This document shows, one piece after another, positions 31,839 to 39,528 of a stretch of DNA of 40,023 nt; the first letter of the stretch is position 1; the number at the start of each line of letters is the position of its first letter. Origin of the DNA: Muribaculum sp. (lineage in GTDB: Bacteria > Bacillota > Clostridia > Lachnospirales > Lachnospiraceae); assembly GCA_023663735.1 (NCBI GenBank), contig JAMPGV010000023.1:1-40023 (forward strand), in the 5' to 3' direction. The position numbers were made by a program, and so were the translations under genes. The notes under the pieces are model-generated. The model saw nothing but the letters and a program-made list of their open reading frames with translations, did no database searches and was not told the DNA's origin.

Positions 31839-32967
31839 ATTCAAGACTCCTTTTCTTTTCATTCCATCCTTTACAGGCATAAATTTCCCGCACCTTATAG
31901 TGATCCATAAACACAAAGGTCTGAAAGCAGTCCATCTGCCGCATCAGCTCATCCCGGGAATAGCGGCTGTCATACATGGCATAATCCACCAGCTTATCCG
32001 CCGCCTTGTCCGCGGAGGAAGCATGGATAGTCGCCGCGCAGAGCTGCCCCGTGCAGGCTGCATTCAACAGATAAAGCGCCTCCTCTCCTTTGATTTCACC
32101 GATGATAAAACAGTCCACATCCATGGTGAGGCCCGCAATGCTGATCTGTTTTAGATCGTAACTGACCCGGCTCTCCGTACTGCCCGGCAGACTGTGCAGA
32201 AACATCATATCCGGATGGTACAGAGTGGTAAGTTCGTCCGCCTGCTGGGTCACAAGCACCGCCATGTCATCCGGCAGCGTCTCTTTCAAAGCATTCAAGA
32301 GCGTCGTTTTGCCGGAGGAATTGCCCCCGCAGATAATGGTGGAACCCTGCCTAAACCGCCGCACCAGCAGCTGCGCCGTCTCCTCGCTCATCATTTCCCG
32401 GCGGATCAGATCGCGTATCTGGGGAAACACTCTGGGGACTTTCCGGATGCACAGATACGGTTCGCTGTAGGTATTCACAAGAGGCATAGACAAGGTAAAA
32501 CGCAGGATAAAATCCGGATGACTCTCCGTGTCGGTGAAACGCTGGATCGCGTTGAGATTGGAAATATTGACCTGATTCTTGGTGGCAATATAGTCGATGA
32601 ACTGCCGGTATTCTCTCTCGTCGGCAAATTCGATTCCCGCATCCGTGCGCCTGCCCATGCGCTTGATGCGGATGTTGTCATAACCGATTACCCGAATGTC
32701 CGATATGGACGGGTCGTCAATCAGGGGAGAAAGTTTGGAATAGCCGAAAATATATTGTGCGAACGCTTCCAGAATCCGTTCCGCCCGCTCTCCCGCCGCA
32801 ATTCCCCTTCGCTTTATATGTTCTCCCGCTTCCCGCAGGAACTCTTCCCGGCTTAAGTTCCCCCGCCGCATCTGTACCAGAGACGATTGTTTCTGCGTCA
32901 GATAATCGTCCACCAGCTGGCGGAGTCCCTGCTCCACATAACCGGCCTGTTCTTTGTCTTCTCTCAT
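31822..32967 (-). CDS. tadA: Tad pilus assembly ATPase TadA/CpaF-like
   Basis: 381 aa, cytoplasmic secretion ATPase of the VirB11/CpaF family that powers Flp pilus assembly. The N-terminal domain has FGYSKLSPLIDDPSISDIRVIG, the CpaF signature. The ATPase core has Walker A GGNSSGKTT (about 214-222), an Asp-box-like QQADELTTLYHPDMMFL, Walker B CFIIGEIKGEEAL (about 286-298) and a His-box-like AATIHASSADKA. Departures from consensus are Asn-Ser-Ser in Walker A for the usual Thr-Gly-Ser, and Lys for Arg in GExRGxE. The ATG at 32967 has AGGAGGT 6 bases upstream. First gene of the operon; no TadZ/CpaE gene is seen. The upstream leader is about 220 nt. Confidence 0.92.
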   Translation of the reverse strand: MREDKEQAGYVEQGLRQLVDDYLTQKQSSLVQMRRGNLSREEFLREAGEHIKRRGIAAGERAERILEAFAQYIFGYSKLSPLIDDPSISDIRVIGYDNIRIKRMGRRTDAGIEFADEREYRQFIDYIATKNQVNISNLNAIQRFTDTESHPDFILRFTLSMPLVNTYSEPYLCIRKVPRVFPQIRDLIRREMMSEETAQLLVRRFRQGSTIICGGNSSGKTTLLNALKETLPDDMAVLVTQQADELTTLYHPDMMFLHSLPGSTESRVSYDLKQISIAGLTMDVDCFIIGEIKGEEALYLLNAACTGQLCAATIHASSADKAADKLVDYAMYDSRYSRDELMRQMDCFQTFVFMDHYKVREIYACKGWNEKKRSLEYESVL

Positions 32968-33178
32968 CAAACCTCCTGACCCGGCCTGCCGCGGGAAACA
33001 CATCCCGAAAAAGTGCGCAAAAGAGCGGAAAACGGCTGTCCGCAAACCCGCGCCGACAGGCTGTAAACGTGCATTTACTTCCTTCCGAATGGACTTTTTG
33101 ACTCACTATTCAAAATAAAAAACGGTAAATCCGACCGAGACGGTCCTGTGAAAAATCAGACGCCCCACAACGATTTTC

Positions 33179-33228
33179 TTGGGGTAAAACAAACTTACAC
33201 CCTTTTGGCGGGAATGTCAATACCCCAA
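33179..33228 (-). promoter_or_regulatory. Possible tad operon promoter bracketed by an inverted repeat
   Basis: On the minus strand TTGACA (33220-33215), 17 bases, TAAGTT (33197-33192). An 8-bp inverted repeat TTGGGGTA (33179-33186) / TACCCCAA (33221-33228) flanks the two boxes. The -10 box is weak, so this is a candidate only; the other 100-200 bases of leader up to tadA show small hairpins but no known riboswitch. Confidence 0.35.
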
Positions 33229-33260
33229 AATAAAAATATGCGCAGCAGTGCGAAAACACC

Positions 33261-33288
33261 TTGCAAGTCTTCCGTAACATGGTACAAT
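33261..33288 (+). promoter_or_regulatory. Promoter for the BMP-fusion gene
   Basis: TTGCAA (33261-33266), 16-base spacer, TACAAT (33283-33288) preceded by TGG (extended -10). About 70 bases upstream of the GTG start at 33365. Confidence 0.65.
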
Positions 33289-33364
33289 AAGAATCATGTG
33301 ATAAACATTTACAGAAGACTCAATCACTCTCACTCCAATGATCTCAAACGAGGAGGTTTTAAAC

Positions 33365-35299
33365 GTGGCAATACCCGATTACGCAGCGGCGCTGAAACAG
33401 GGACGGCGGAGTTACCAAGCCGCCCTAACCAAGGGCGAATACCCTTATCTTCCGGTGCTGGATGATATTTTATCTTATACGGAGACGACGACCCCGGTCA
33501 ATCTGGGGCTGATCGACATTCCCCTCTCCCGGATCGTGGGTACGAAGACGGCGGGGCGCACCAACGCCTTTGCCCATAATTTCCTGCCCCTTCTCCCGGA
33601 GAACTCAGAGTTTGCGTTCAAATGGTCTTCGCTCTATGAGCATCAGGTGGACGACGGAATCCGTGATCCCATCGTCGCCTATGAATTCATGAACCAGTTC
33701 TATGTGCAGGAGGGCAACAAACGGGTCAGCGTCATGAAATTCTTGGGGACGTACAGCATTCCCGGCACCGTGACCCGGTTGATTCCCAAGCGCAGCGAGG
33801 AGAAGGAAAACCGCCTTTATTATGAATTTCTGGACTTCTACGAGGTCTCCAAATACTGCGACATCTGGTTTACCAGAGAGGGCAGTTATGCGAAACTGTT
33901 GAAACTCATGGGCATACAGGAGAAAGCGGTCTGGAGCGACGAAGATAAACTGTTTTTCCACTCCGCCTACACCACGTTTGAGAAGGCCTTTTCCAAAGCA
34001 CACGGGGAAAAACTGGATCTGACCGTATCGGACGCCTTTCTGATCTATGTGGAGATCTACGGATATGAGCAGGTGGCGCAGGAATCAGAGCAGGAAATGC
34101 AGGCCGCCCTCCAGAAGCTCTGGACGGAAATCAAGCTGGCAGACAAGGGAAATCCCGTGGAACTGCTGGAGAATCCGGAAGAATCAAAGTCCTCTCTTCT
34201 GGGCAGACTGATTCCCACGGGTTCCGTGTCGCCGGAGACGCTCAAGATCGCCTTTGTCTATCCCCGCACCACCGCGACCTCCAGCTGGACCTACGCCCAC
34301 GAGCTGGGGCGGCTGCATCTGGAACAGGCCTTTGACGGGAAACTGGAAACCATGGCCATCGACAAAGCCGACACGGAGGAAGCGGTACAGAACGCCATCG
34401 AACAGGCGGTGGAGGCGGGATGCAACCTGATTTTCACCACCGCAAGCCAGATGATTAACCAGAGCGTCCGCTCCGCCGTCCTGCACCCCAAACTGCGGAT
34501 CTACAACTGTTCGATCCTAATGTCCTACTCCTCCGTCTGTACATACTACGCGCGGCTGTACGAGGCCAAATTCCTGATGGGAGCCATCGCCGCCGCGCTG
34601 TCCCAGACCGATCGTCTGGGCTATGTGGCGGATTATCCCGTCTATGGCGCTACAGCCAACATCAACGCGTTTGCTCTGGGCGCCAAAATGATCAATCCCT
34701 ATGTGAAAGTGCATTTGGAATGGTCCAAGGTACAGTCCGGCAACGCGAGAGAGCGGCTCCAACAGGAGGGAATCGTCTTCATCTCAGACAACGATATGAT
34801 AACGCCGGAACACGCCTCCAGAGAGTACGGCCTATACGCCAAGAAAGAGGACGGCAGCTTTGAGAATCTGGCCACGCCCATCCTGCACTGGGGGAAATTT
34901 TATGAGCGCATCGTGCGGGACATCTGCCGAGGCAATGCCGATTCCGGCACTCAAAAAGGCACAAAAGCCGTCAATTACTGGTGGGGCATGTCGGCGGACG
35001 TCATCGACTTGATCTGTTCCAACTCCATGCCGCACGAGACCCTGCGGCTCATCGAATTTCTGAAAGATTCCATCCGTTCCGGCAGTTTCCAGCCCTTTTC
35101 CGGCGTGATTTACTCACAGGATCAGGAACTGCGCTGTGCGGAACAGAGCTGTCTCACCCCCGAGGAGATCATCACTATGGACTGGCTGGCAGACAATGTG
35201 GTGGGACAAATACCCGAATTTAAAGATTTGACGGAGGAAGCCCAGACGCTCGTACAGCTTCAGGGCATTAAAGCAGATGAAGCAGGCACCGAAAAATAA
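33365..35299 (+). CDS. BMP-family ligand-binding protein with N-terminal ParB-like domain, cytoplasmic
   Basis: 644 aa. Residues about 80-140 (HQVDDGIRDPIVAYEFMNQF, then YVQEGNKRVSVMKFLG) match the ParB/sulfiredoxin-type N-domain, in which PI-V and a G-[EN]-[RK]-R-motif bind nucleotide. Residues about 290-600 are a BMP/PnrA-type periplasmic-binding fold: LKIAFVYPRTTATSSWTYAHE, NLIFTTASQMINQSV, YYARLYEAKFLMGAIAAALS, RLGYVADYPVYGATANINAF and INPYVKVHLEWSKV. PnrA proteins bind purine nucleosides for an ABC importer. Here there is no signal peptide, lipobox or permease gene, so it probably senses a ligand inside the cell. The start is GTG 33365 (GAGGAGG 8 bases upstream), not the ATG nine codons earlier, which lacks a ribosome site. 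It overlaps the phosphoesterase gene by 23 bases. Function unproven. Confidence 0.85.
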   Translation: MAIPDYAAALKQGRRSYQAALTKGEYPYLPVLDDILSYTETTTPVNLGLIDIPLSRIVGTKTAGRTNAFAHNFLPLLPENSEFAFKWSSLYEHQVDDGIRDPIVAYEFMNQFYVQEGNKRVSVMKFLGTYSIPGTVTRLIPKRSEEKENRLYYEFLDFYEVSKYCDIWFTREGSYAKLLKLMGIQEKAVWSDEDKLFFHSAYTTFEKAFSKAHGEKLDLTVSDAFLIYVEIYGYEQVAQESEQEMQAALQKLWTEIKLADKGNPVELLENPEESKSSLLGRLIPTGSVSPETLKIAFVYPRTTATSSWTYAHELGRLHLEQAFDGKLETMAIDKADTEEAVQNAIEQAVEAGCNLIFTTASQMINQSVRSAVLHPKLRIYNCSILMSYSSVCTYYARLYEAKFLMGAIAAALSQTDRLGYVADYPVYGATANINAFALGAKMINPYVKVHLEWSKVQSGNARERLQQEGIVFISDNDMITPEHASREYGLYAKKEDGSFENLATPILHWGKFYERIVRDICRGNADSGTQKGTKAVNYWWGMSADVIDLICSNSMPHETLRLIEFLKDSIRSGSFQPFSGVIYSQDQELRCAEQSCLTPEEIITMDWLADNVVGQIPEFKDLTEEAQTLVQLQGIKADEAGTEK

Positions 35300-35912
35300 A
35301 CGGCTGAACATCCTGTTGCTGGCCGACCAGAAATCCAGATTTTTATATGACTTTTATGATCCGGAACAGCTCAAAGACATTGACCTGATCATCTCCTGCG
35401 GCGATCTGCCCACGGATTATCTGAGCTTTTTCGTCACGCTCTGCAATGTTCCTCTGCTGTATGTAAAGGGCAATCACGACGAAAAATATGACGAAAAACC
35501 GCCCGAGGGATGCGTCTGCATCGAGGACGACATCTATGTGCATGAGGGCGTGCGCATTCTCGGGCTTGGCGGATCCATGGAATATATTCCAAAATCCGCC
35601 AATCAATACACTGAACTCCGTATGCGTCTGCGGGTACTACGGCTGTGGTTTAAGCTTCTGAGACACAGGGGCTTTGACATTCTGGTCACTCATGCCCCGG
35701 CCTATCAGGTCAACGACCTGCCGGATCTGCCCCACAGAGGCTTTGCGGTGTTCCGCACGCTGATGGAAAAATACGAACCCCGCTTCTTCTTCCACGGGCA
35801 TGTCCACGCCAATTACAGCACCAATTTCAAGCGGCGGGACAAGTTCGGGAACACCACCGTCATAAACGCCTTTGAATACCATATCGTAGACTACTACCAA
35901 GACCCGTCTTAA
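35277..35912 (+). CDS. Calcineurin-like metallophosphoesterase
   Basis: 211 aa. Motifs in order: CGDLPTDY (GD), YVKGNHDEKY (GNHD/E), LVTHAPAYQ (H) and FFHGHVHANY (GHxH), so most of the dimetal site is present. The first motif, usually DxH, reads LLLADQKSRFLYDF, with the His replaced; this variant occurs in a Clostridial subfamily I recall, so it may bind metal differently. Soluble, with no signal peptide. ATG 35277 lies inside the end of the BMP-fusion gene (23-base overlap), so the pair is translationally coupled. The stop TAA overlaps the stop of the convergent germination gene (shared TTAA at 35909-35912). Substrate unknown; a nucleotide second messenger is only a guess from the partner gene. 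Confidence 0.9.
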   Translation: MKQAPKNKRLNILLLADQKSRFLYDFYDPEQLKDIDLIISCGDLPTDYLSFFVTLCNVPLLYVKGNHDEKYDEKPPEGCVCIEDDIYVHEGVRILGLGGSMEYIPKSANQYTELRMRLRVLRLWFKLLRHRGFDILVTHAPAYQVNDLPDLPHRGFAVFRTLMEKYEPRFFFHGHVHANYSTNFKRRDKFGNTTVINAFEYHIVDYYQDPS

Positions 35913-37357
35913 TCGTGCAGGCGGCCTCTGTCCCACACCTTGCTGGGCTGTGCGCAGGACGTGGGGCTGCGCAGGAGCAGCGCTTTCAGCGCCTGCCCGT
36001 TCCACGGGAACAAGGGCCAGAAATAACTCATGCCGCCGAACGTGGGCGTGGTCAGGGCGGAGAGCAGTACAAGCCCCGTTCCGATCCCGAATCCCCACAC
36101 GCCGCCCGCCGCCGTGGCCGCCAGAAGAAATATGCGGTACACCCTAAGCGCGTCCGCCAGCTCCAGACTCGACAACGACATGGAGGCCAGAAGCGTGACC
36201 GCCCCGTAAAACAGCACTTCCGTGGAGGCCCAATTCAACGTCACCGCGATATCCCCGATCAGCAATCCCCCCACGATGGCCAGCGACCCGGAGAACCTTC
36301 CGGGACTCAGAGACGCAGCATATTTAAACAAATCCAGAATGAATTCCACCGCCAGACAATAGAAAATCATCCGCCCGGCTCCCGGCAGATCACTTCCTGT
36401 CAACTGCCATTTGACGGCAAGCTGTGGAAAATAGGCAGTGACCAGCAGAAAAAGCGGCATCAGAAACAGACTCACCGGGATACAGGCCATCCGCACCAGA
36501 CGGAAATAGCTGCCCACCAGCGGCGATTTGTAATAGTCCTCCACACTCTGCGTGAATTGGAACACCGTGCCGGGGAGAATCAACACCAGCGGGGAATTGT
36601 CCACAAGGATCAGAATATGGCCCTCCATGAGATAACTGCAAGCCACGTCGGGCCGCTCCGTGTACTGTACGGACGGCAGCGGATTCCACCATCTGTGCGG
36701 CACCAGAAGTTCCTCCAGACTTTTGCTCCCCATCGTAAGCGAAGTGATCTGCAGCGTATCCAGTTTCCGACTCAAAGCGTCCAGCAGTTCGCTGTTCACA
36801 TTGTCCTCCAGATAGGCCACCGCCACATCCGTCCGGCTGACTTCCCCCACGGAATGCATGGAGAAAACCAGCCGGGGCGAGCGGACGCGGCGGCGGATCA
36901 GATTTGCGTTAAACAAAAGCGTCTCCACAAACCCGTCCCGCGCCCCCTTGGTGATGCGCTCCGCATCCGGCTCCGCCACCCCACGCGTCGGATAACTGCG
37001 GGCGTCAATGATCAGCGCCCGGTCAAATCCCTCCACAAAGAGCAGGGACGGCCCGCTCACCAGATTCTTTAACAGCTTGTCCCAGTCCGCTTCCGCCTCC
37101 ACCTGCGCAAAACCGATTTTGGCATTCATATAGCGGATCAAATCCTCGATCCGGCCGTCTTTCGTAAAAACGGGATTCTGTAGATCCGAGAAAATCTGCT
37201 GCAGCACCTCCGTCTTGCAGAAACCGTTGACGCCGATCCAATAGGCAGGCGTCTCCCCCAGATATAAATCCCGGGTGACCAGATCGAAGCTTGCCTCCAC
37301 GGGAAGTTTTTCGCGTAAAACCGCAATATTTTCGGACAGATTGGCAGATACTGTCAA
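35909..37357 (-). CDS. GerA-family spore germination protein, SpoVAF-like
   Basis: 482 aa. The N-terminal half is a soluble GerA domain (LREKLPVEASFDLVTRDLYL, then FVEGFDRALIIDARSYPTRGVAEPD and GFVETLLFNANLIRRRVRSPRL). The C-terminal half has about five membrane helices (from RMACIPVSLFLMPLFLLVTAYF to FGIGTGLVLLSALTTPTFG). The two halves match GerAA/SpoVAF subunits of spore inner-membrane germination complexes; length and the FPEPD-like site favour SpoVAF. The start is TTG (37357) with AAAGGAGGG 6 bases upstream. No gerB, gerC or spoVA genes are adjacent, so it acts alone or with partners elsewhere. Its presence indicates a spore former or a recent descendant of one. It converges with the metallophosphoesterase, sharing stop bases. 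Confidence 0.93.
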   Translation of the reverse strand: MTVSANLSENIAVLREKLPVEASFDLVTRDLYLGETPAYWIGVNGFCKTEVLQQIFSDLQNPVFTKDGRIEDLIRYMNAKIGFAQVEAEADWDKLLKNLVSGPSLLFVEGFDRALIIDARSYPTRGVAEPDAERITKGARDGFVETLLFNANLIRRRVRSPRLVFSMHSVGEVSRTDVAVAYLEDNVNSELLDALSRKLDTLQITSLTMGSKSLEELLVPHRWWNPLPSVQYTERPDVACSYLMEGHILILVDNSPLVLILPGTVFQFTQSVEDYYKSPLVGSYFRLVRMACIPVSLFLMPLFLLVTAYFPQLAVKWQLTGSDLPGAGRMIFYCLAVEFILDLFKYAASLSPGRFSGSLAIVGGLLIGDIAVTLNWASTEVLFYGAVTLLASMSLSSLELADALRVYRIFLLAATAAGGVWGFGIGTGLVLLSALTTPTFGGMSYFWPLFPWNGQALKALLLRSPTSCAQPSKVWDRGRLHD

Positions 37358-37432
37358 GTGAAGCCCTCCTTTGCCATGTCATGTGGGAAACCAGATTTTA
37401 TTGTCCTAGTTTTTCCCCGATGCGCAATCCTA

Positions 37433-37461
37433 TTCCTTTTTAGAGGAAAGCATGGTATGAT
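37433..37461 (+). promoter_or_regulatory. Extended -10 promoter upstream of the MITE and TIGR01440 gene
   Basis: TATGAT (37456-37461) preceded by TGG, with a weak -35 TTCCTT (37433-37438) at 17 bases. Its transcript would run through the MITE before the 37792 gene. Confidence 0.45.
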
Positions 37462-37487
37462 AGGCAGGAGATATTGTGTCAATAAGT

Positions 37488-37758
37488 TAGATGTTTGCGA
37501 AACGCTACATTTCGTAGAGGGTCATTGTGCAAATTGCACATTCAACGCAGACACGCTTTCGCTCCCACCTCACCGTAAGCGGCAAGGTGAGAAGCACTTC
37601 TAAGGCTTGCACCATAGGGTGCTTCGCCAAGAAGTGCTAAATCTCACCTCAAGGCGCTAAAATACAGCGCCTAAGTGCCAACGGTTCGCTAGGGTCTGCT
37701 TATGAATATACAATCTGCACAATTCGGATTCCAGAAAATAGCGTTTCGCAAACGCCTA
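37488..37758. mobile_element. 271-bp MITE with terminal inverted repeats and 11-bp target duplication
   Basis: The element begins TAGATGTTTGCGAAACGCTA (37488-37507) and ends with its complement TAGCGTTTCGCAAACGCCTA (37739-37758), 20 bp with two mismatches. Imperfect inverted repeats continue inward in register: ATTGTGCA(A/G)ATTG at 37524-37536 and complement at 37711-37723; GCAGAC at 37547-37552 and complement at 37694-37699. Direct repeats TGTCAATAAGT flank it at 37477-37487 and 37759-37769. It has no coding capacity. The interior holds a long nested hairpin (37586-37648, tip GCACC-ATAG-GGTGC) and another (37653-37671, GGCGCT/AGCGCC). Removing the element and one repeat restores a continuous 5' region. 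The parent transposase is unknown; an 11-bp duplication would fit IS4-type elements. Confidence 0.85.
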
Positions 37759-37791
37759 TGTCAATAAGTGAATGAGAGGAAAAGGAAAGAA

Positions 37792-38352
37792 ATGAATAAG
37801 GAAATGACAATGATCGGTGAAGAGGCCTACCGGGCGGCCAAAGAAATTCTGGAGATTGCCCGCTTGGAAAAAAACAGTCTGTTTGTGGTGGGCTGCTCCA
37901 CCAGCGAAGTGGGCGGCGCGGGAATCGGCACCTTCTCCAGCCCGGAGCTGGCCGAGGCGGTCTTCGGCGGTGTCTATCAGGCCACACAGGAAGCGGATGT
38001 TTATCTTGCGGCTCAGTGCTGCGAACATCTCAACCGCGCCTTGATTCTGGAGCGGGAAGCCGTCAAGCGATACGGTCTGGAAGCGGTAAACGTCGTACCC
38101 CAGCCCAAAGCGGGCGGCTCCTTTGCCACGGCGGCCTACAAAGCGTTTGAACACCCCACAGCCGTGGAACACATCAAAGCTCATGCGGGCATGGATATCG
38201 GGGATACGCTCATCGGAATGCATCTGCGGGACGTGGCGGTACCTGTGCGCATCCGCACCACACAGATCGGAGACGCCCATGTGGTCTGCGCGCGCACCAG
38301 AGCGAAGTTCATCGGCGGCGTCAGAGCCGTCTATGACGACAGTCTTATTTGA
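37792..38352 (+). CDS. TIGR01440 / UPF0340 family protein (YwlG-like)
   Basis: 186 aa, uncharacterised but conserved in Firmicutes (B. subtilis YwlG). Family marks: VVGCSTSEVGGAGIGTFSSPE (start about residue 32, with a conserved Cys), DVYLAAQCCEHLNRALILERE, and VVPQPKAGGSFATAAYKAF; GMHLRDVAVPVR and RTKFIGG-like RAKFIGGVRAVYDD near the end. Soluble and cytoplasmic. The ATG at 37792 has AAAAGGAAAGAA just upstream; a GTG at 37768 touches the MITE target duplication and is unlikely. The MITE lies between the probable promoter and this gene, so expression may be affected. The stop overlaps the stop of convergent murG by 8 bases. Confidence 0.92.
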   Translation: MNKEMTMIGEEAYRAAKEILEIARLEKNSLFVVGCSTSEVGGAGIGTFSSPELAEAVFGGVYQATQEADVYLAAQCCEHLNRALILEREAVKRYGLEAVNVVPQPKAGGSFATAAYKAFEHPTAVEHIKAHAGMDIGDTLIGMHLRDVAVPVRIRTTQIGDAHVVCARTRAKFIGGVRAVYDDSLI

Positions 38353-39412
38353 CCGCCGCATCCTCGATCAGCCGCATAATCTTGGGGACGGCGTCCGTCT
38401 GACTGCTGCGTCCCATGGTTTCGGTATATTTTTTCCTCTCGGCAAACAGTTCATGGACTCTGGCCACCAGCAGATTGGTGGTCAGATCATCCTCGTTTAT
38501 CACAATGGAAAATCCCTGCGCCTCGAACGAGGCGGCGTTTAACAGCTGATCCCCCCGGCTGCTGGCAGCGGGCAGAGGAATGAGAATATTGGGCTTTTTG
38601 AGCGCCAGAAGCTCGCAGATAGCGTTTGCGCCCGCCCGGGAGATCACAAGATCCGCCATGGCGAACAGATCTTTCAGCTCCGCTTTCACATATTCAAACT
38701 GCTTATATCCCGGCGTACTCAGAAAAATATTGTCGATCTTGCCCCTCCCGCACAGATGCACCACCTGAAAATCCTCCAGCAGGACAGGGAGCGCCTCACG
38801 GACAGCCTTGTTCACATTGGCCGCACCCAGACTTCCGCCGATCACCATAAGGACGGGTTTATTGGCGGTAAATCCGCACATATCCAGCCCGGCCAGCTTA
38901 TTTCCCTTTGTCAGTTCGCTGCGGATGGGCGATCCGGTGAGAACGGCTCTGCCCTCCGGCATGTTCTGCATCGTCTCCGGGAAATTGCAGCAGATCTTCG
39001 CCGCCACGGGAATGCAGAGTTTATTCGCAAGCCCCGGCGTCATATCGGACTCGTGGATGATACAGGGGATGCCCAGCGAAGCCGCCGCGCGCACCACGGG
39101 TACGCTGACAAAGCCGCCCTTGGAAAACACGACGTCGGGCCGCAGTTCCTTCAAATACTTTCGAGCCTCCCCGAAGCCTTTCACCACACGGAACGGATCC
39201 GTGAGATTCTTGACGTCCAGATACCGCCGGAATTTCCCCGTGGCAATGCCGATATACGGTATTTCAAAATCCGCAATCAGCCTCTTTTCTATTCCGTCAT
39301 AAGATCCCATGTAAGACACTTCGTACCCCGCCTCCCGGAGCGCGGGAAGCAGCGCGATATTCGGCGTCACATGGCCTGCGGTTCCCCCGCCGGTCAACAC
39401 AATCTTTTTCAT
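38345..39412 (-). CDS. murG: UDP-N-acetylglucosamine transferase MurG
   Basis: 355-aa GT28 enzyme converting lipid I to lipid II on the inner face of the membrane, the last cytoplasmic step in peptidoglycan precursor synthesis. Motifs: KIVLTGGGTAGHVTPNIALLP at the start (glycine loop 1), VFSKGGFVSVPVVRAAA (loop 2), IHESDMTPGLANKL, GGSLGAANVNKAVREALP (loop 3), and the UDP-GlcNAc-site VISRAGANAICELLALKKPNILIPLP. The ATG at 39412 begins the family-typical MKKIVLTGGGTAGH. The ribosome site is weak. It is unusual to find it outside the mur-fts cluster; many Lachnospiraceae carry a second, isolated copy, which could be the case here. It overlaps the TIGR01440 gene tail to tail. Confidence 0.95.
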   Translation of the reverse strand: MKKIVLTGGGTAGHVTPNIALLPALREAGYEVSYMGSYDGIEKRLIADFEIPYIGIATGKFRRYLDVKNLTDPFRVVKGFGEARKYLKELRPDVVFSKGGFVSVPVVRAAASLGIPCIIHESDMTPGLANKLCIPVAAKICCNFPETMQNMPEGRAVLTGSPIRSELTKGNKLAGLDMCGFTANKPVLMVIGGSLGAANVNKAVREALPVLLEDFQVVHLCGRGKIDNIFLSTPGYKQFEYVKAELKDLFAMADLVISRAGANAICELLALKKPNILIPLPAASSRGDQLLNAASFEAQGFSIVINEDDLTTNLLVARVHELFAERKKYTETMGRSSQTDAVPKIMRLIEDAAVK

Positions 39413-39528
39413 ATGATTCCCATCTGCGCCTTGAGCGCATACTCCAATCAATCGTTAAAAGCATATTGAAAACATATTTGTCGAAAACACATTTTTCCGC
39501 CTGTATGGCGCTCCGATTCTAGTATATG

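Noticed and set aside
32968-33240. c-di-GMP riboswitch in the tad leader
   Set aside because: Expected for a pilus operon, but the conserved GGACGCAAAGC-type core of the GEMM fold is absent.
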